DNA of 64,000 nucleotides from a virus, in the IMG/VR virus record IMGVR_UViG_3300028384_001500, positions 62,001-126,000 of that record; one strand, given 5' to 3'. Position numbers and translations under genes: made by a program. The notes under the pieces are model-generated. The model searched no databases. It saw only the letters and a list, made by a program, of their open reading frames with translations, and had not been told where the DNA came from. This document shows positions 1 to 8,107 of this stretch, in pieces (position 1 is the stretch's first letter; each line of letters starts with the position of its first letter).

Positions 1-527
1 TCTTCTGGACCTAGGTCAGAAGGTAGTGCCTCAATTGTTTTTTCTGTGCCTCTTTTCTTTTTTCTAACGCGAATTCCTGATTGATTAGAAATAGATTCTG
101 CTATAAGATCAAAATCAGATATTTTTGTTTTCTTAGAGATGCTAAATCCTTCAAAGAGTGTATTAGTGTCTTCCTCTCTATCGATTGCTTCATCTAAGAT
201 TACGTGAAGTTTTCTGTAAAAAAATTCTACTTGTGATATAGGCACTTCTTTACATATGACAGATGCTGCAGCGCATAATTCATTGATTGTACCGGGCACA
301 TATTCTTCATCCTCGACAGGAGGTGTTTCAATAGACAACTGGGTTGCCATATGTGATGATGGTTTAATTGGATTATCTTCCTCGTAAAAACCAAAGGGGT
401 CAGAGTTTGGAGACTGGACGTTAAAAGGGTGAATCATTCTACCACCTGTCCCATCATTACCTCTATTTTCATTTAGGCGCTTTTTTAATATATTAAAAAG
501 AACACTTTTTTTAACAGCAACTTTCAT
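1..527 (-). CDS. Partial hypothetical protein with candidate head-targeting leader (C-terminus outside window)
   Basis: Read directly from the sequence: an ATG at 527-525 opens a frame with no stop down to base 1, at least 175 residues. A GAGGT Shine-Dalgarno lies 5 nt before the ATG. The N-terminus reads MKVAVKKSVLFNILKKRLNE, a basic amphipathic helix ending in L-N-E followed by Asn, like the leaders of the tagged proteins at 6-25 kb. The rest is rich in Asp, Glu, Ser and Pro, then turns basic (RVRKKR near residue 155). There is no family I recognise. Its place just downstream of the lysis-like cassette and an acidic core-like protein would fit a head-core or internal protein, but that is inference. 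Confidence 0.6.
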   Translation of the reverse strand, partial: MKVAVKKSVLFNILKKRLNENRGNDGTGGRMIHPFNVQSPNSDPFGFYEEDNPIKPSSHMATQLSIETPPVEDEEYVPGTINELCAAASVICKEVPISQVEFFYRKLHVILDEAIDREEDTNTLFEGFSISKKTKISDFDLIAESISNQSGIRVRKKKRGTEKTIEALPSDLGPE

Positions 528-571
528 GTAAACCTCACTTAAAACTATCTTTATTAATTATCAAAGAAAAA

Positions 572-967
572 TTAATTTTGATTTACAGAATATGTAATTC
601 CTATTGTAACGGCACTGCCAAGTGCAAAACCGCCTATAAAGGCAGCACGCTGGATCCAATCTTTTCTTGCCTGAATTTTTAACTCTTCGTCTCTATTTTC
701 TAACATTTTTTTATACATGTCTTCATTTGCTTGACATGTTATTGCATAAAGATCATATTTTAAATTTAATTCATCAGCAAGTTTTTGAACTTGATATTCT
801 CTTTCTAGATCAGCATTAAGTAACTCGCTTTCATGTGTAGCAATAATTCCTGCCAGTGCATCATGTGTAATTAGTTTTCCGGAAAAAGGTGCTGACTCAC
901 CTTTTTCTAATGTAATAAAATCAACACTTGCTGCCCAAAGTGTCCCAATCAAAGCATATAAAAACAT
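572..967 (-). CDS. Small membrane protein with signal peptide and C-terminal TM segment, lysis-type
   Basis: 131 residues. Residues 1-13 form a short hydrophobic signal ending in AWAAS-type small residues (LWAAS). Residues 45-95 are charged and helical, and residues 107-125 form a clear transmembrane segment (FIGGFALGSAVTIGITYSV). The start ATG overlaps the preceding stop by one base (TAATG). It is the last of three short membrane genes (572-1562), a layout common for phage holin/spanin cassettes. A signal-anchored coiled-coil protein fits a spanin-like or accessory lysis role, but no diagnostic motif is visible, so the function is inferred from architecture and context only. Confidence 0.55.
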   Translation of the reverse strand: MFLYALIGTLWAASVDFITLEKGESAPFSGKLITHDALAGIIATHESELLNADLEREYQVQKLADELNLKYDLYAITCQANEDMYKKMLENRDEELKIQARKDWIQRAAFIGGFALGSAVTIGITYSVNQN

Positions 968-1293
968 TATTCCCCCTTTAAACTGTATTTCTCCTTTAAG
1001 ATTTTATCAAGTTCTTCAGGATTGTTTTCTAATTCTTTTTGACGTTCTTCTTTATTTTCAGCGATTTTTTCAATATCTTCACGAAATTTCTCTTCCGCTT
1101 CTGATCGCTTAGATATAAATTCTTTGTAAGACTTTTTCTGCTCTTCATTAACTTTCTGATCGCGTTCTGCTTTAGCCTTACTGTCACCTTTTTCTACCTT
1201 TTCTATACTATCTCTTTTTTTGGAAGCAGCAATTGCAATAATTGCAAGTATGCCGCCGATAATCCACTGCCATTGATCTTTTAGCCAATTCAT
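967..1293 (-). CDS. Single-TM coiled-coil protein, possible i-spanin-like
   Basis: About 108 residues starting MNWLKDQWQW. I place the start at 1293, not at the upstream ATG at 1305. The ATG at 1293 makes a TAATG overlap with the previous stop and has AAAGG just before it, while the upstream ATG has no Shine-Dalgarno. Residues ~9-25 are a transmembrane helix (WIIGGILAIIAIAA). The remainder is almost all Lys/Glu and should form a long coiled coil. N-terminal TM plus a charged periplasmic coiled coil is the shape of an inner-membrane spanin (Rz type). No o-spanin lipobox is seen in the neighbours, so the call is tentative. Confidence 0.55.
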   Translation of the reverse strand: MNWLKDQWQWIIGGILAIIAIAASKKRDSIEKVEKGDSKAKAERDQKVNEEQKKSYKEFISKRSEAEEKFREDIEKIAENKEERQKELENNPEELDKILKEKYSLKGE

Positions 1294-1562
1294 TAGCCTT
1301 TCCATATTTTTGCAAAATCAATTGCAGATTGGCCACCAATATACATCATAGCAATCATTCCCCAGGTATCAGCATCTAGCCCTGAGTAAACTAAAAGTGC
1401 TGTTGCTGTGGCAAATACTAATAATTTTCTAGATATTACTTTTTCTTGTAGCCCATCTAACAAGCCTTTTGACTTACTTTCAAGATAAAAGTCTTTTTTG
1501 AATTTTTCTACCTTATCTTCAGGTAACTTATTAACTGCTTCTTTAATTTCTTCTAAGCTCAT
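1293..1562 (-). CDS. Holin-like small membrane protein
   Basis: 89 residues. An N-terminal charged helical region (1-44) is followed by two hydrophobic stretches (about 46-62 and 66-82) separated by a short polar turn (GLDADTWG). Two C-terminal transmembrane hairpins in under 100 residues, next to a spanin-shaped gene, suggest a holin. The cell-wall amidase of this phage is not adjacent but at 39.7-40.6 kb. An alternative is a membrane protein unrelated to lysis. Confidence 0.5.
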   Translation of the reverse strand: MSLEEIKEAVNKLPEDKVEKFKKDFYLESKSKGLLDGLQEKVISRKLLVFATATALLVYSGLDADTWGMIAMMYIGGQSAIDFAKIWKG

Positions 1563-1563
1563 G

Positions 1564-1833
1564 CTAATCCTCGTCTTCTATCATATTAAATATACTTTCA
1601 ACATCTGATTTACTAAAACTTTTATTTGATTTTTGCTTCTTTTCTTCGACAACATCATCTAAAAACTTTAACATTTTATTGTCTTCAATTTCAATTCTCT
1701 TTGCAAAAGCTTCAACAACTTCTTGCATTGATAGGCTTCTTGCTGCACAAGCCATTTTTAGAGCTGTGTGGCTGTCTTTTGTCAGGCTAAAATGAACTGA
1801 CTTTTTAACAAGAACATTATATTTTGAAGACAT
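1564..1833 (-). CDS. Small ribbon-helix-helix-like putative DNA-binding protein
   Basis: 89 residues, preceded by AGGGGG 6 nt upstream of the ATG. Residues 12-46 look like a ribbon-helix-helix fold. A strand VHFSLTKDSH is followed by a helix (TALKMACAARSLS), a turn and a second helix (MQEVVEAFAKRI), the arrangement of Arc/CopG/ParD-type regulators. The C-terminal half is charged and probably disordered. It may regulate phage transcription or the adjoining lysis-type genes. The assignment rests on pattern only. Confidence 0.45.
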   Translation of the reverse strand: MSSKYNVLVKKSVHFSLTKDSHTALKMACAARSLSMQEVVEAFAKRIEIEDNKMLKFLDDVVEEKKQKSNKSFSKSDVESIFNMIEDED

Positions 1834-1834
1834 A

Positions 1835-2440
1835 TTAACCCCCTACAGATCCTGCGCCGGCAGGATTTGCACCCACAGCTAATGGTACATCTTCTGCATA
1901 ATCTACGTCAAACTCTTCAACAGTAATACCAAATTGTTCTTCAAGGATATCTAGATAGGCTGATACAAATCTATCACCATAGTTTTCATCAAGAAAGTTT
2001 TTTGCTCTATTGACAATTGCAGTCTCTACATCTAAAAGTTTTCGATAATTCATAATTAATCTTGCAACTTTAATTGTAAACTTATCAATGTCTAAGTCAG
2101 GAACTCTTTCTTTTTCGGCAGCGTCAGCCGTCATTTCTTCTGATCCGGAAGGTTCTGTTACACCGGCATCATCCTCAATAGGCTCTTCTGCCGGTTCTTC
2201 TTCAGCGCCTTCTTCTTGTTCTAAGAGCATTCGAAGAGATCCTTTAAATAACGCTTCCATCAAGGCATCTTCTTCGTCTCTGATTGCTCTTTTTTCATAC
2301 AATAAGATTAAGGAGTCAATTTGGTCATCGACACTGTCAGCTGACTTTCTAGCTTTTGCATCACCTGAAGATTTCACTTTGCCTTCTGGCGCGTCTTTTG
2401 ACTCTTCATCTTGTTCAAATAAAAACTTTGTTAAGTTCAT
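1835..2440 (-). CDS. Acidic helical protein, possible prohead core/scaffold component
   Basis: 201 residues and strongly acidic, with a Glu/Pro/Asp-rich linker at ~76-112. Helical regions flank the linker: 36-75 (SVDDQIDSLILLYEKRAI) and 115-175 (IKVARLIMNYRKLLDVETAI). The C-terminus is Gly/Ala-rich. The N-terminus MNLTKFLFEQD resembles in size and form the T4 capsid-targeting peptide, with L-F-E at residues 7-9. Acidic low-complexity composition and adjacency to a leader-bearing gene fit a head-core protein, but I do not recognise a defined family. Confidence 0.5.
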   Translation of the reverse strand: MNLTKFLFEQDEESKDAPEGKVKSSGDAKARKSADSVDDQIDSLILLYEKRAIRDEEDALMEALFKGSLRMLLEQEEGAEEEPAEEPIEDDAGVTEPSGSEEMTADAAEKERVPDLDIDKFTIKVARLIMNYRKLLDVETAIVNRAKNFLDENYGDRFVSAYLDILEEQFGITVEEFDVDYAEDVPLAVGANPAGAGSVGG

Positions 2441-2441
2441 T

Positions 2442-3119
2442 TTAACTCCTTAAAACTTGAATAATTTTATCTGCCTTTGCGATTCTTTCTTCAATAACAG
2501 GCCATCTTAAAAGCTTCATCATGGCACGTGTATATGTATCTACGTCTTTTAAATAGTCTCTATAATAAGCGTGTTGCCATGCGTCCATTACAATAATAGG
2601 ATAAGAACCAAAAGGGACGTTGTTTGTGTGTAAGTCTACAACTGCATTCATGTATGTTTGGGTATAAGTGTTTAGATAAGTTATTGCCCATCCGCATTGA
2701 GAAGCAGACATACAAGCCATAAAATCTTTTTGCCATGCATCAAAACTACCAAAGTCTCTTGCTAATCTCATGTATGCAAGCGAGTCCATTTTTATTTCTG
2801 AATGAGGATCACCAATATTTGAAAAATACAGCTCATGAAGATAAACACCATTCATATTAAAGGCTTCATCAAGCTTTAAAGAGCGAAATTCTGAGTGATT
2901 GCAGTTAACGTTTGATTTGTCAACTGTGTCTAACTTTGCACTAATTTTATTAAAGTTTTTTAAGTAACCTTGATAAAGTTCAACGTGATTTTGAAAATTA
3001 TCTTTACTTAAAAAGTCAGAGTTAAAAGTAAAAGACTTTTCTTGCGCGCTTAATGCTTCATTAAGATTTAATGTTTCTTTGATAATTTCTTTTGCTTTTT
3101 TACTAAAAAGATCTTTCAT
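2442..3119 (-). CDS. sodB: Iron/manganese superoxide dismutase with extra N-terminal leader
   Basis: 225 residues, converting superoxide to H2O2 and O2. All four metal ligands of the Fe/Mn-SOD family are visible: His45 (NHVELYQGYLKN), His95 (YLHELYFSN), Asp179 and His183 (MDAWQHAYYRDY). Bacterial SODs begin close to the first ligand helix, but this one carries ~25 extra residues. They form a basic amphipathic helix ending L-N-E-A (residues 19-22), matching the leaders on the candidate head-packaged proteins. It may therefore travel in the virion. Gln at the position of the usual Glu in the D-x-W-E-H motif (here D-A-W-Q-H) is a small variation. The enzyme call is firm; metal type is not assigned. 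Confidence 0.88.
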   Translation of the reverse strand: MKDLFSKKAKEIIKETLNLNEALSAQEKSFTFNSDFLSKDNFQNHVELYQGYLKNFNKISAKLDTVDKSNVNCNHSEFRSLKLDEAFNMNGVYLHELYFSNIGDPHSEIKMDSLAYMRLARDFGSFDAWQKDFMACMSASQCGWAITYLNTYTQTYMNAVVDLHTNNVPFGSYPIIVMDAWQHAYYRDYLKDVDTYTRAMMKLLRWPVIEERIAKADKIIQVLRS

Positions 3120-3359
3120 TTAAACTGCCTCGTATTCACTAAACTCTTTTTCAGGTATTTGAACATAAACTTTTTTATTGTCACCTGGCTTACTATAATA
3201 TCTATAAGCAATAATTAAAGGTTTGCCGTTTTCAAAAGTAATTTTTTTAATTGTATATTCTATTTTTGTAGGCTTATGTCTTATTAAAAGATGATTAGAC
3301 AACATTGAAATTGTCTTTCCCTTCTTTTTTGTAATACCTTTTTTTAAATTTTCTTTCAT
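3120..3359 (-). CDS. Small basic hypothetical protein
   Basis: 79 residues, Lys-rich at the N-terminus (LKKGITKKKGKT), then a beta-rich stretch (TKIEYTIKKITFENGKPLIIAYRYYS). No recognised family. The stop lies directly against the SOD start, so the two are probably co-transcribed. Upstream (3361-3399) a TTGATT and a TATTAT separated by 16 nt could be a promoter, which is weak evidence. Confidence 0.5.
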   Translation of the reverse strand: MKENLKKGITKKKGKTISMLSNHLLIRHKPTKIEYTIKKITFENGKPLIIAYRYYSKPGDNKKVYVQIPEKEFSEYEAV

Positions 3360-3399
3360 AGTAGAGTCTCAATAGATAATATAATTATCGATGATTTAA

Positions 3400-3816
3400 T
3401 CAAACATCACTTAATTTTTTTACTTCTACGCCGCACCCTTTTAATATCTCAATACCTGTCATATCTGGTTCATAGTCTTTTATGTACAAAACTTTGTCAA
3501 TCCCAGCGTTAACAATACATTTTGCGCAAACAGGGCATGGAGAATGTGTTAGATACATTTTCTTTTTCTTTGGGTTATTAAAATCACACTTAATAAGCGC
3601 GTTAACTTCGGCGTGTATAAATCCGCTTCTTCCTGTTTCTAAACTATCACGCTGATTAGGGCCGCCTTTATGATCACCGTTATATCCAAGTGCTAAAACT
3701 TGCGTATTGTCCTCAGTTACAATAACAGCGCCCACTTGAAACTTTTGATCAGGTGAGCGCTTGGAAATGTTTGTAACAAATTCGGACCAAATTGAATTCC
3801 AATCAGGTCTATTCAT
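3400..3816 (-). CDS. dCMP/CMP deaminase family (zinc-dependent)
   Basis: 138 residues. The catalytic zinc signature is complete: HAEVNALI (His-Ala-Glu near residue 68) and PCPVCAKC (Pro-Cys-x-x-Cys near residue 98). ComE/dCMP deaminases convert dCMP to dUMP, which feeds thymidylate synthesis; ThyX and dUTPase are encoded in this window. The start is supported by MNRPDWNSIWSEF, typical of the family. It sits upstream of the SOD block and downstream of a DHH phosphoesterase in a tight same-strand run. Substrate choice between dCMP and CMP cannot be read from the sequence. Confidence 0.85.
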   Translation of the reverse strand: MNRPDWNSIWSEFVTNISKRSPDQKFQVGAVIVTEDNTQVLALGYNGDHKGGPNQRDSLETGRSGFIHAEVNALIKCDFNNPKKKKMYLTHSPCPVCAKCIVNAGIDKVLYIKDYEPDMTGIEILKGCGVEVKKLSDV

Positions 3817-3819
3817 TCT

Positions 3820-4659
3820 TTACTCCTTGTCAAAAAGGTCCTCAATTTTAAAGTCTCCAGGCAAAGTAAATCCAGCAGCTTTTTTATGACCACCTCCACC
3901 AAAGCGCTTAGATACTTCAGAAACATCAATGTGCTCATGAAATGCTCTTAAACTAACCTTGATCATTTTATCATTATGATCATAATACCAAATAAGTGCA
4001 TAATCACAATCAGGAGACAACTTAGCGCCAATTTCACTCATCCAATGAGATGAGTTAACTACCATTACGTGCTTACCGCCAATTTTTCTGCTAGCTGCCT
4101 TGTCACATACTTTTTTAATAACAGTCTTTGAGTAGGCAAGAATATAACTACCTCTTTTAACAGCATCATCAAAGACACTGTCATCTTCAAACTTCTCAAA
4201 CTCTTCAAACTCAAAAGGTACCATATCAAATGCTGCACTAAACTCTTTTGAGTAGGGCAGTTCCCATCTCCAAAGGTCTCTGTCTGTAATATACTGAATA
4301 AACTTTGGTGCTTCTTTGCCGGGGTGAAAAAATTCCCATGCCATTGTTGCTCCGCTTTTATTCATGTCAAAAATTGTATTTGATATATCATGAAGTTCTA
4401 CAACAGCAGACTTGTGATGATCGATCACAAGCAACTCTTTTGCTTCTTCGATCATCTTTTTTGTTGTTGCGTTGTTAAATGAAAAATCTAGTATCACCAC
4501 AGTCTTACCTTTGACGTCTGGTGGCTCTTGACCGTGTTTGCAAGGATAATACTCAGCTCTGTTACCAAGAAGCTTCCAAGCTGAATACGCAGATCCGAAT
4601 CCATCAGTACAATTTGCATGATAAATAACACAGTTAACACTTGAAGGGTCTAACATCAT
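3820..4659 (-). CDS. DHH/DHHA1-family phosphoesterase
   Basis: 279 residues. The N-terminal DHH domain shows YHANCTDGFGSA (metal-binding Asp), VVILDFSF and the namesake IDHHKSA. The C-terminal DHHA1 domain ends with the substrate-binding loop GGGGHKKAAGF. This layout is that of NrnA-type nanoRNase/pAp phosphatases, which use two Mn2+ ions to hydrolyse short oligonucleotides or 3'-phosphoadenosine phosphate. In a phage it could recycle short RNA or DNA products or remove signalling dinucleotides; the substrate is not determined by sequence. Confidence 0.85.
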   Translation of the reverse strand: MMLDPSSVNCVIYHANCTDGFGSAYSAWKLLGNRAEYYPCKHGQEPPDVKGKTVVILDFSFNNATTKKMIEEAKELLVIDHHKSAVVELHDISNTIFDMNKSGATMAWEFFHPGKEAPKFIQYITDRDLWRWELPYSKEFSAAFDMVPFEFEEFEKFEDDSVFDDAVKRGSYILAYSKTVIKKVCDKAASRKIGGKHVMVVNSSHWMSEIGAKLSPDCDYALIWYYDHNDKMIKVSLRAFHEHIDVSEVSKRFGGGGHKKAAGFTLPGDFKIEDLFDKE

Positions 4660-4670
4660 TCTCTCCTGAT

Positions 4671-5249
4671 TTAGTCTCTCATATAATTATGGTGTAATTG
4701 ACATCTTGCTTCATAAAGTTCTGACCCACCTACTTGAATTTGATTATTACCTTTTGTGTTTGAAAGACTGTTTTGTGTTTTTCTTGCTGTGTACCTCGCA
4801 TCAGACTGACACACAGTACACACTGCAGTACATTTTTCTATTTTTGTACAATAAGGCATAATGTTTTTTACCTCCTCAAAAGGTTCTCCCGTGAAGGAAA
4901 GGTCGATAGAAGCTACAATTACATTATAACCTTTTTTAAAAAGTTTTACACAAGCCTCAGCACCATTTTGAATTAAAAACAACTCGTCAATAATAACACT
5001 GTCTATTTCAGATAACTCTTCTAATTCAACAATCTTGTTTATGATTTCATCGCCTGACGACACTAGATGCGCCGGCAATTTATTAAAGTTATGTGTAACT
5101 ATTTCTCCAAACTCAGAATATCGATCATCCATTCTAGACTTAAAAGAAACAATTTTTTGTTTTTGATATTGACGCTTATCAGCCTCCATCAAAAGCCTAG
5201 TTGTTTTTGAACTAAACATAGGACCGGTATACAAAATCAATTCAGTCAT
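4671..5249 (-). CDS. tdk: Thymidine kinase (type II)
   Basis: 192 residues. P-loop GPMFSSKTT at residues 9-17, a Walker B-like region VIIDELFLI, and a C-terminal lasso/zinc domain with CTVC and a later CQLH supplying the structural zinc ligands. Type II thymidine kinases phosphorylate thymidine to dTMP. The gene overlaps the epimerase start by 8 nt. With ThyX, dUTPase, dCMP deaminase, deoxyribosyltransferase and NrdJ it forms a complete set for dTTP supply from both salvage and de novo routes. Confidence 0.9.
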   Translation of the reverse strand: MTELILYTGPMFSSKTTRLLMEADKRQYQKQKIVSFKSRMDDRYSEFGEIVTHNFNKLPAHLVSSGDEIINKIVELEELSEIDSVIIDELFLIQNGAEACVKLFKKGYNVIVASIDLSFTGEPFEEVKNIMPYCTKIEKCTAVCTVCQSDARYTARKTQNSLSNTKGNNQIQVGGSELYEARCQLHHNYMRD

Positions 5250-6258
5250 CTAACCCCCACCATTTATAAGTTCTTTCCATTCCTTCCCAAAAGTGCACCA
5301 AAGGCTCATAACCAAAGTCTTTATTGGCTTTTTTCCAGCTAGCTAATGTGTGTTTTACATCACCAGGCCGCTCAGGAGCATGTTTTACTTTGACTTTATC
5401 GCCAAAGCGCTCTTTCATTGCATCAAGTATTTCGTTATTTGATACAAATTGTCTACAAGCAATATTATAGCAGTCGCCTTTAAAAGACTTTTTTGACATG
5501 GCTGCCAGAATGTTAGCACTTACAATATTGTCAATATAGCACATATCACGTGTTTGCTCACCATCTCCATCAGATCTACATTCCAATCCGTTAGCAATTG
5601 CGTGACACCATGCTGATACTGCCGTTGAATATGGGCTGTCTCCATATTGCCCAGGCCCAAAAACATTAAAGTATCTAAGGCAAACAATATCTAAGTTATA
5701 AAGCTTACATGCCATTTTTGAAAAATCTTCAATTGCTGATTTTTGCCAGGCATAAGGCGACTTTGGATCTTTTGGGTGTGTTTCAGGCGTTGGTAATACA
5801 TCAGCTCCTCCGTATACAGACGAAGAAGAAGCCCAAACAATTCTATCTACACATCCCCTTGCTGCTTCAAAAAGCTTTATAGTTTTTCCGATATTAACAT
5901 CTGTTGTATGATAAGGTTGCTCTACAGAGTAGCTCACACGCGGTACAGCTGCTTGATGAAACACAACGTCGTACATTCCTTGCATAATCGCATTGCAAGT
6001 ATTGTCATTTGCAAAGTCATCCTCAATTACCAATACTTCATCTTGTGGACGGTCTTTTCCTTCTTTTGATAATGCATATTGGTATGCATCATAAAAACTT
6101 CCGTTAGGTATCATTCTTGTGTTTAGTCCGTCAAGTAACTCATAATGACCATTTGACATGTCATCAACAATATCTACTTGCCAACCTTTTTTAACCAGTG
6201 CTTTTGTGAGATTACTACCAATAAAACCACACCCACCTGTTACTAAAGCTTTTTTCAT
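5242..6258 (-). CDS. NAD-dependent nucleotide-sugar epimerase/dehydratase (extended SDR)
   Basis: 338 residues. Rossmann signature GGCGFIG (8-14), acidic residues binding the NAD ribose (VDDMSNG), catalytic Ser in ASSSSVYGG and YAWQK (Tyr-x-x-x-Lys). The C-terminal half has PYST and RPGDVKHT features of the UDP-sugar epimerase group. It resembles UDP-glucose 4-epimerase or a related 4-epimerase. It probably alters host or virion surface glycans, and a second such enzyme is at 18110-19102. The AAGGAG Shine-Dalgarno precedes the ATG closely. Confidence 0.85.
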   Translation of the reverse strand: MKKALVTGGCGFIGSNLTKALVKKGWQVDIVDDMSNGHYELLDGLNTRMIPNGSFYDAYQYALSKEGKDRPQDEVLVIEDDFANDNTCNAIMQGMYDVVFHQAAVPRVSYSVEQPYHTTDVNIGKTIKLFEAARGCVDRIVWASSSSVYGGADVLPTPETHPKDPKSPYAWQKSAIEDFSKMACKLYNLDIVCLRYFNVFGPGQYGDSPYSTAVSAWCHAIANGLECRSDGDGEQTRDMCYIDNIVSANILAAMSKKSFKGDCYNIACRQFVSNNEILDAMKERFGDKVKVKHAPERPGDVKHTLASWKKANKDFGYEPLVHFWEGMERTYKWWGLDD

Positions 6259-6323
6259 ATATTCTCCTTAACATAGTTATTATAACCAGTCAGTTAAGTT
6301 TTTATAAATAATATACTTATTGT

Positions 6324-8051
6324 CTATCTTAATTTAGGGCGAAGTTTGTCAATTAATCCTTCGACACTTTCTGAAGGGATAAATCTTTTATTTAAAAAAT
6401 ACCCTAGTGAATTATATGCTGCCATGGCATGTTCTTTATCAACTTTTTTAAAAGCTTCAATGAGAACAAGAAACATGGCATATTCGCCGGGTTTAGTTAC
6501 ACCGTCCATCCCATATGTTAAATTAGCCATAGATACAATTAACTCACTTAAAGCCTTACTGGCATTGCGCATGTACCTCATTACGACAGAAAGAAGCCTG
6601 TTATTATTCACAGCGTTAATAATTGCATTAGCTGGTTTGACTCCGCTATTAATTTTGTTTGCTGCTTCTTTTCCAGCTTTTTCAGACTCCCGACCAAATA
6701 TGTAGTATAATTCATTGCTTAAAACTCTTATGGTTTCTTTTTCGCCTAGTTTTTTAAGTACTGGCAGTACTCTATTTGCAAAAGAAAGAATGTCAACGCT
6801 GTCTTTCCTAAGTTTAACTATAGACAACAATTCAGCAATTATTGTTGCGGTAATATTAAAACTGCCTGTGGATTGGTAAAGGCCTTTTGTTTTTTTAACA
6901 AACTGTGGAGAAATTCTTAATTCTAACAATGCGCCTCCAAGGGTTTCAACATCGGCACTTTTGTACTTTGCACGAATTATTTCCCGTGCCTTTTCTTTTG
7001 CCCTATTGCCTATTATTGTCTCTTGTCCAAACCTATCACCTAGTATTGCATCATCAAATACGTCATCAAACTCAATTACATTTATAATGCCTTGCAAAGT
7101 AGAAGCAGTTGACAGTGCTTTTTCAAAAAACAAAATTTCTAGTGCATATTTTTTATACTGGTCTTCTGTTGTGCCGTCAACGACGCTAAAAGATGACAAC
7201 ACTTTTTGCTTAAGATAGTGATATCCTTCCTCTTGAATGACGTCAGCGTTTATTTTTATATATTTTTTGAGTCCTTGATATCTTTTTAAGAAAACTTCAA
7301 CGTTTGACAGTTCTAGCTCTGTTAGCCCGATACCCTTTGAACGGTCTCTTAGATTGTTGCTTATAAACTTACCTGGCCGGGCAGTTGTTGTCGCGGATCT
7401 TTTTAATACATTTTTAATGCTAGACTTATCTATTCTTTTCCAGTTTACATTTTTTATTGTACCTGCGGCTTGAATTTCATCAACTGTTGTATGTGCAACA
7501 GGAAAGGTGTTTGCATCATCAAATATTAGACAAACGTACCCGTCATTACTACCTCTAAATAACATACCAACGATATCATTCATTAAAAAAACTGATAATA
7601 CTTTTGCCCACCCACCGCTTAACACGTCTTTTTCTGGTAACGACGCGTCAAGAAGATGCGCGTTTTTAGAATTTTCAATATCACTAATTTGAGTTCGCAC
7701 GTTTTGCATTTTTTCTAACTGTTGTCTTACTGTCAAAACTTTTCCATGAACTAGTTTGCATGTGTCTTCGTTCAATGCAAGAAAATTGTTTAAATTTGTT
7801 TTAAACTTGTAAACGTAAGGACCATAACTACCTGTACCTGTATTGGAAACAAACAGATCTTTGTCATCATACACAGTGTAAAGACCCATACCGTAAAGTC
7901 CACCGGCACCTCCACCAGGTTGAAAACCGCCAGAATTGTAGCTTTTAATCAGCTCAACTGGAGGTGTTCTAGACCCATGGTAAACTATTGCTGTTTTGCC
8001 GTAAATCGCTTCATTTATTAATTTTCTTAATTGTTTTCTTTCAAGTATCAT
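6324..8051 (-). CDS. Leader-bearing putative ADP-ribosyltransferase (Alt-like internal protein candidate)
   Basis: 575 residues from the ATG at 8051, preferred over an upstream ATG at 8078 because AAGGA precedes it and the shared leader then starts at residue 1 (MILERKQLRKLINEA, with I-N-E at 12-14 followed by Ala). Directly after the leader comes VYHGSRTPP (His25) and a Gly-rich turn leading to GMGLYTVY (54-61). This is the H...G-x-G-x-Y pattern of PARP-like/H-Y-E ADP-ribosyltransferases. The glutamate of the third motif cannot be placed with certainty. The C-terminal 350 residues are helical and unassigned. T4 Alt is a head-packaged ADP-ribosyltransferase with a cleaved leader, a close parallel by layout; homology to Alt is not claimed. 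Confidence 0.6.
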   Translation of the reverse strand: MILERKQLRKLINEAIYGKTAIVYHGSRTPPVELIKSYNSGGFQPGGGAGGLYGMGLYTVYDDKDLFVSNTGTGSYGPYVYKFKTNLNNFLALNEDTCKLVHGKVLTVRQQLEKMQNVRTQISDIENSKNAHLLDASLPEKDVLSGGWAKVLSVFLMNDIVGMLFRGSNDGYVCLIFDDANTFPVAHTTVDEIQAAGTIKNVNWKRIDKSSIKNVLKRSATTTARPGKFISNNLRDRSKGIGLTELELSNVEVFLKRYQGLKKYIKINADVIQEEGYHYLKQKVLSSFSVVDGTTEDQYKKYALEILFFEKALSTASTLQGIINVIEFDDVFDDAILGDRFGQETIIGNRAKEKAREIIRAKYKSADVETLGGALLELRISPQFVKKTKGLYQSTGSFNITATIIAELLSIVKLRKDSVDILSFANRVLPVLKKLGEKETIRVLSNELYYIFGRESEKAGKEAANKINSGVKPANAIINAVNNNRLLSVVMRYMRNASKALSELIVSMANLTYGMDGVTKPGEYAMFLVLIEAFKKVDKEHAMAAYNSLGYFLNKRFIPSESVEGLIDKLRPKLR

Positions 8052-8107
8052 AAGATAATCAATCCTTTTTTTATACATATCTTACACAACTTAAACTTTA
8101 ACCTAAT

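Noticed and set aside
2088-2453. Plus-strand ORF of 121 codons
   Set aside because: Antisense to an acidic gene; Ser-rich product mirrors the complement of Glu/Asp codons. No Shine-Dalgarno or partner genes on the plus strand.
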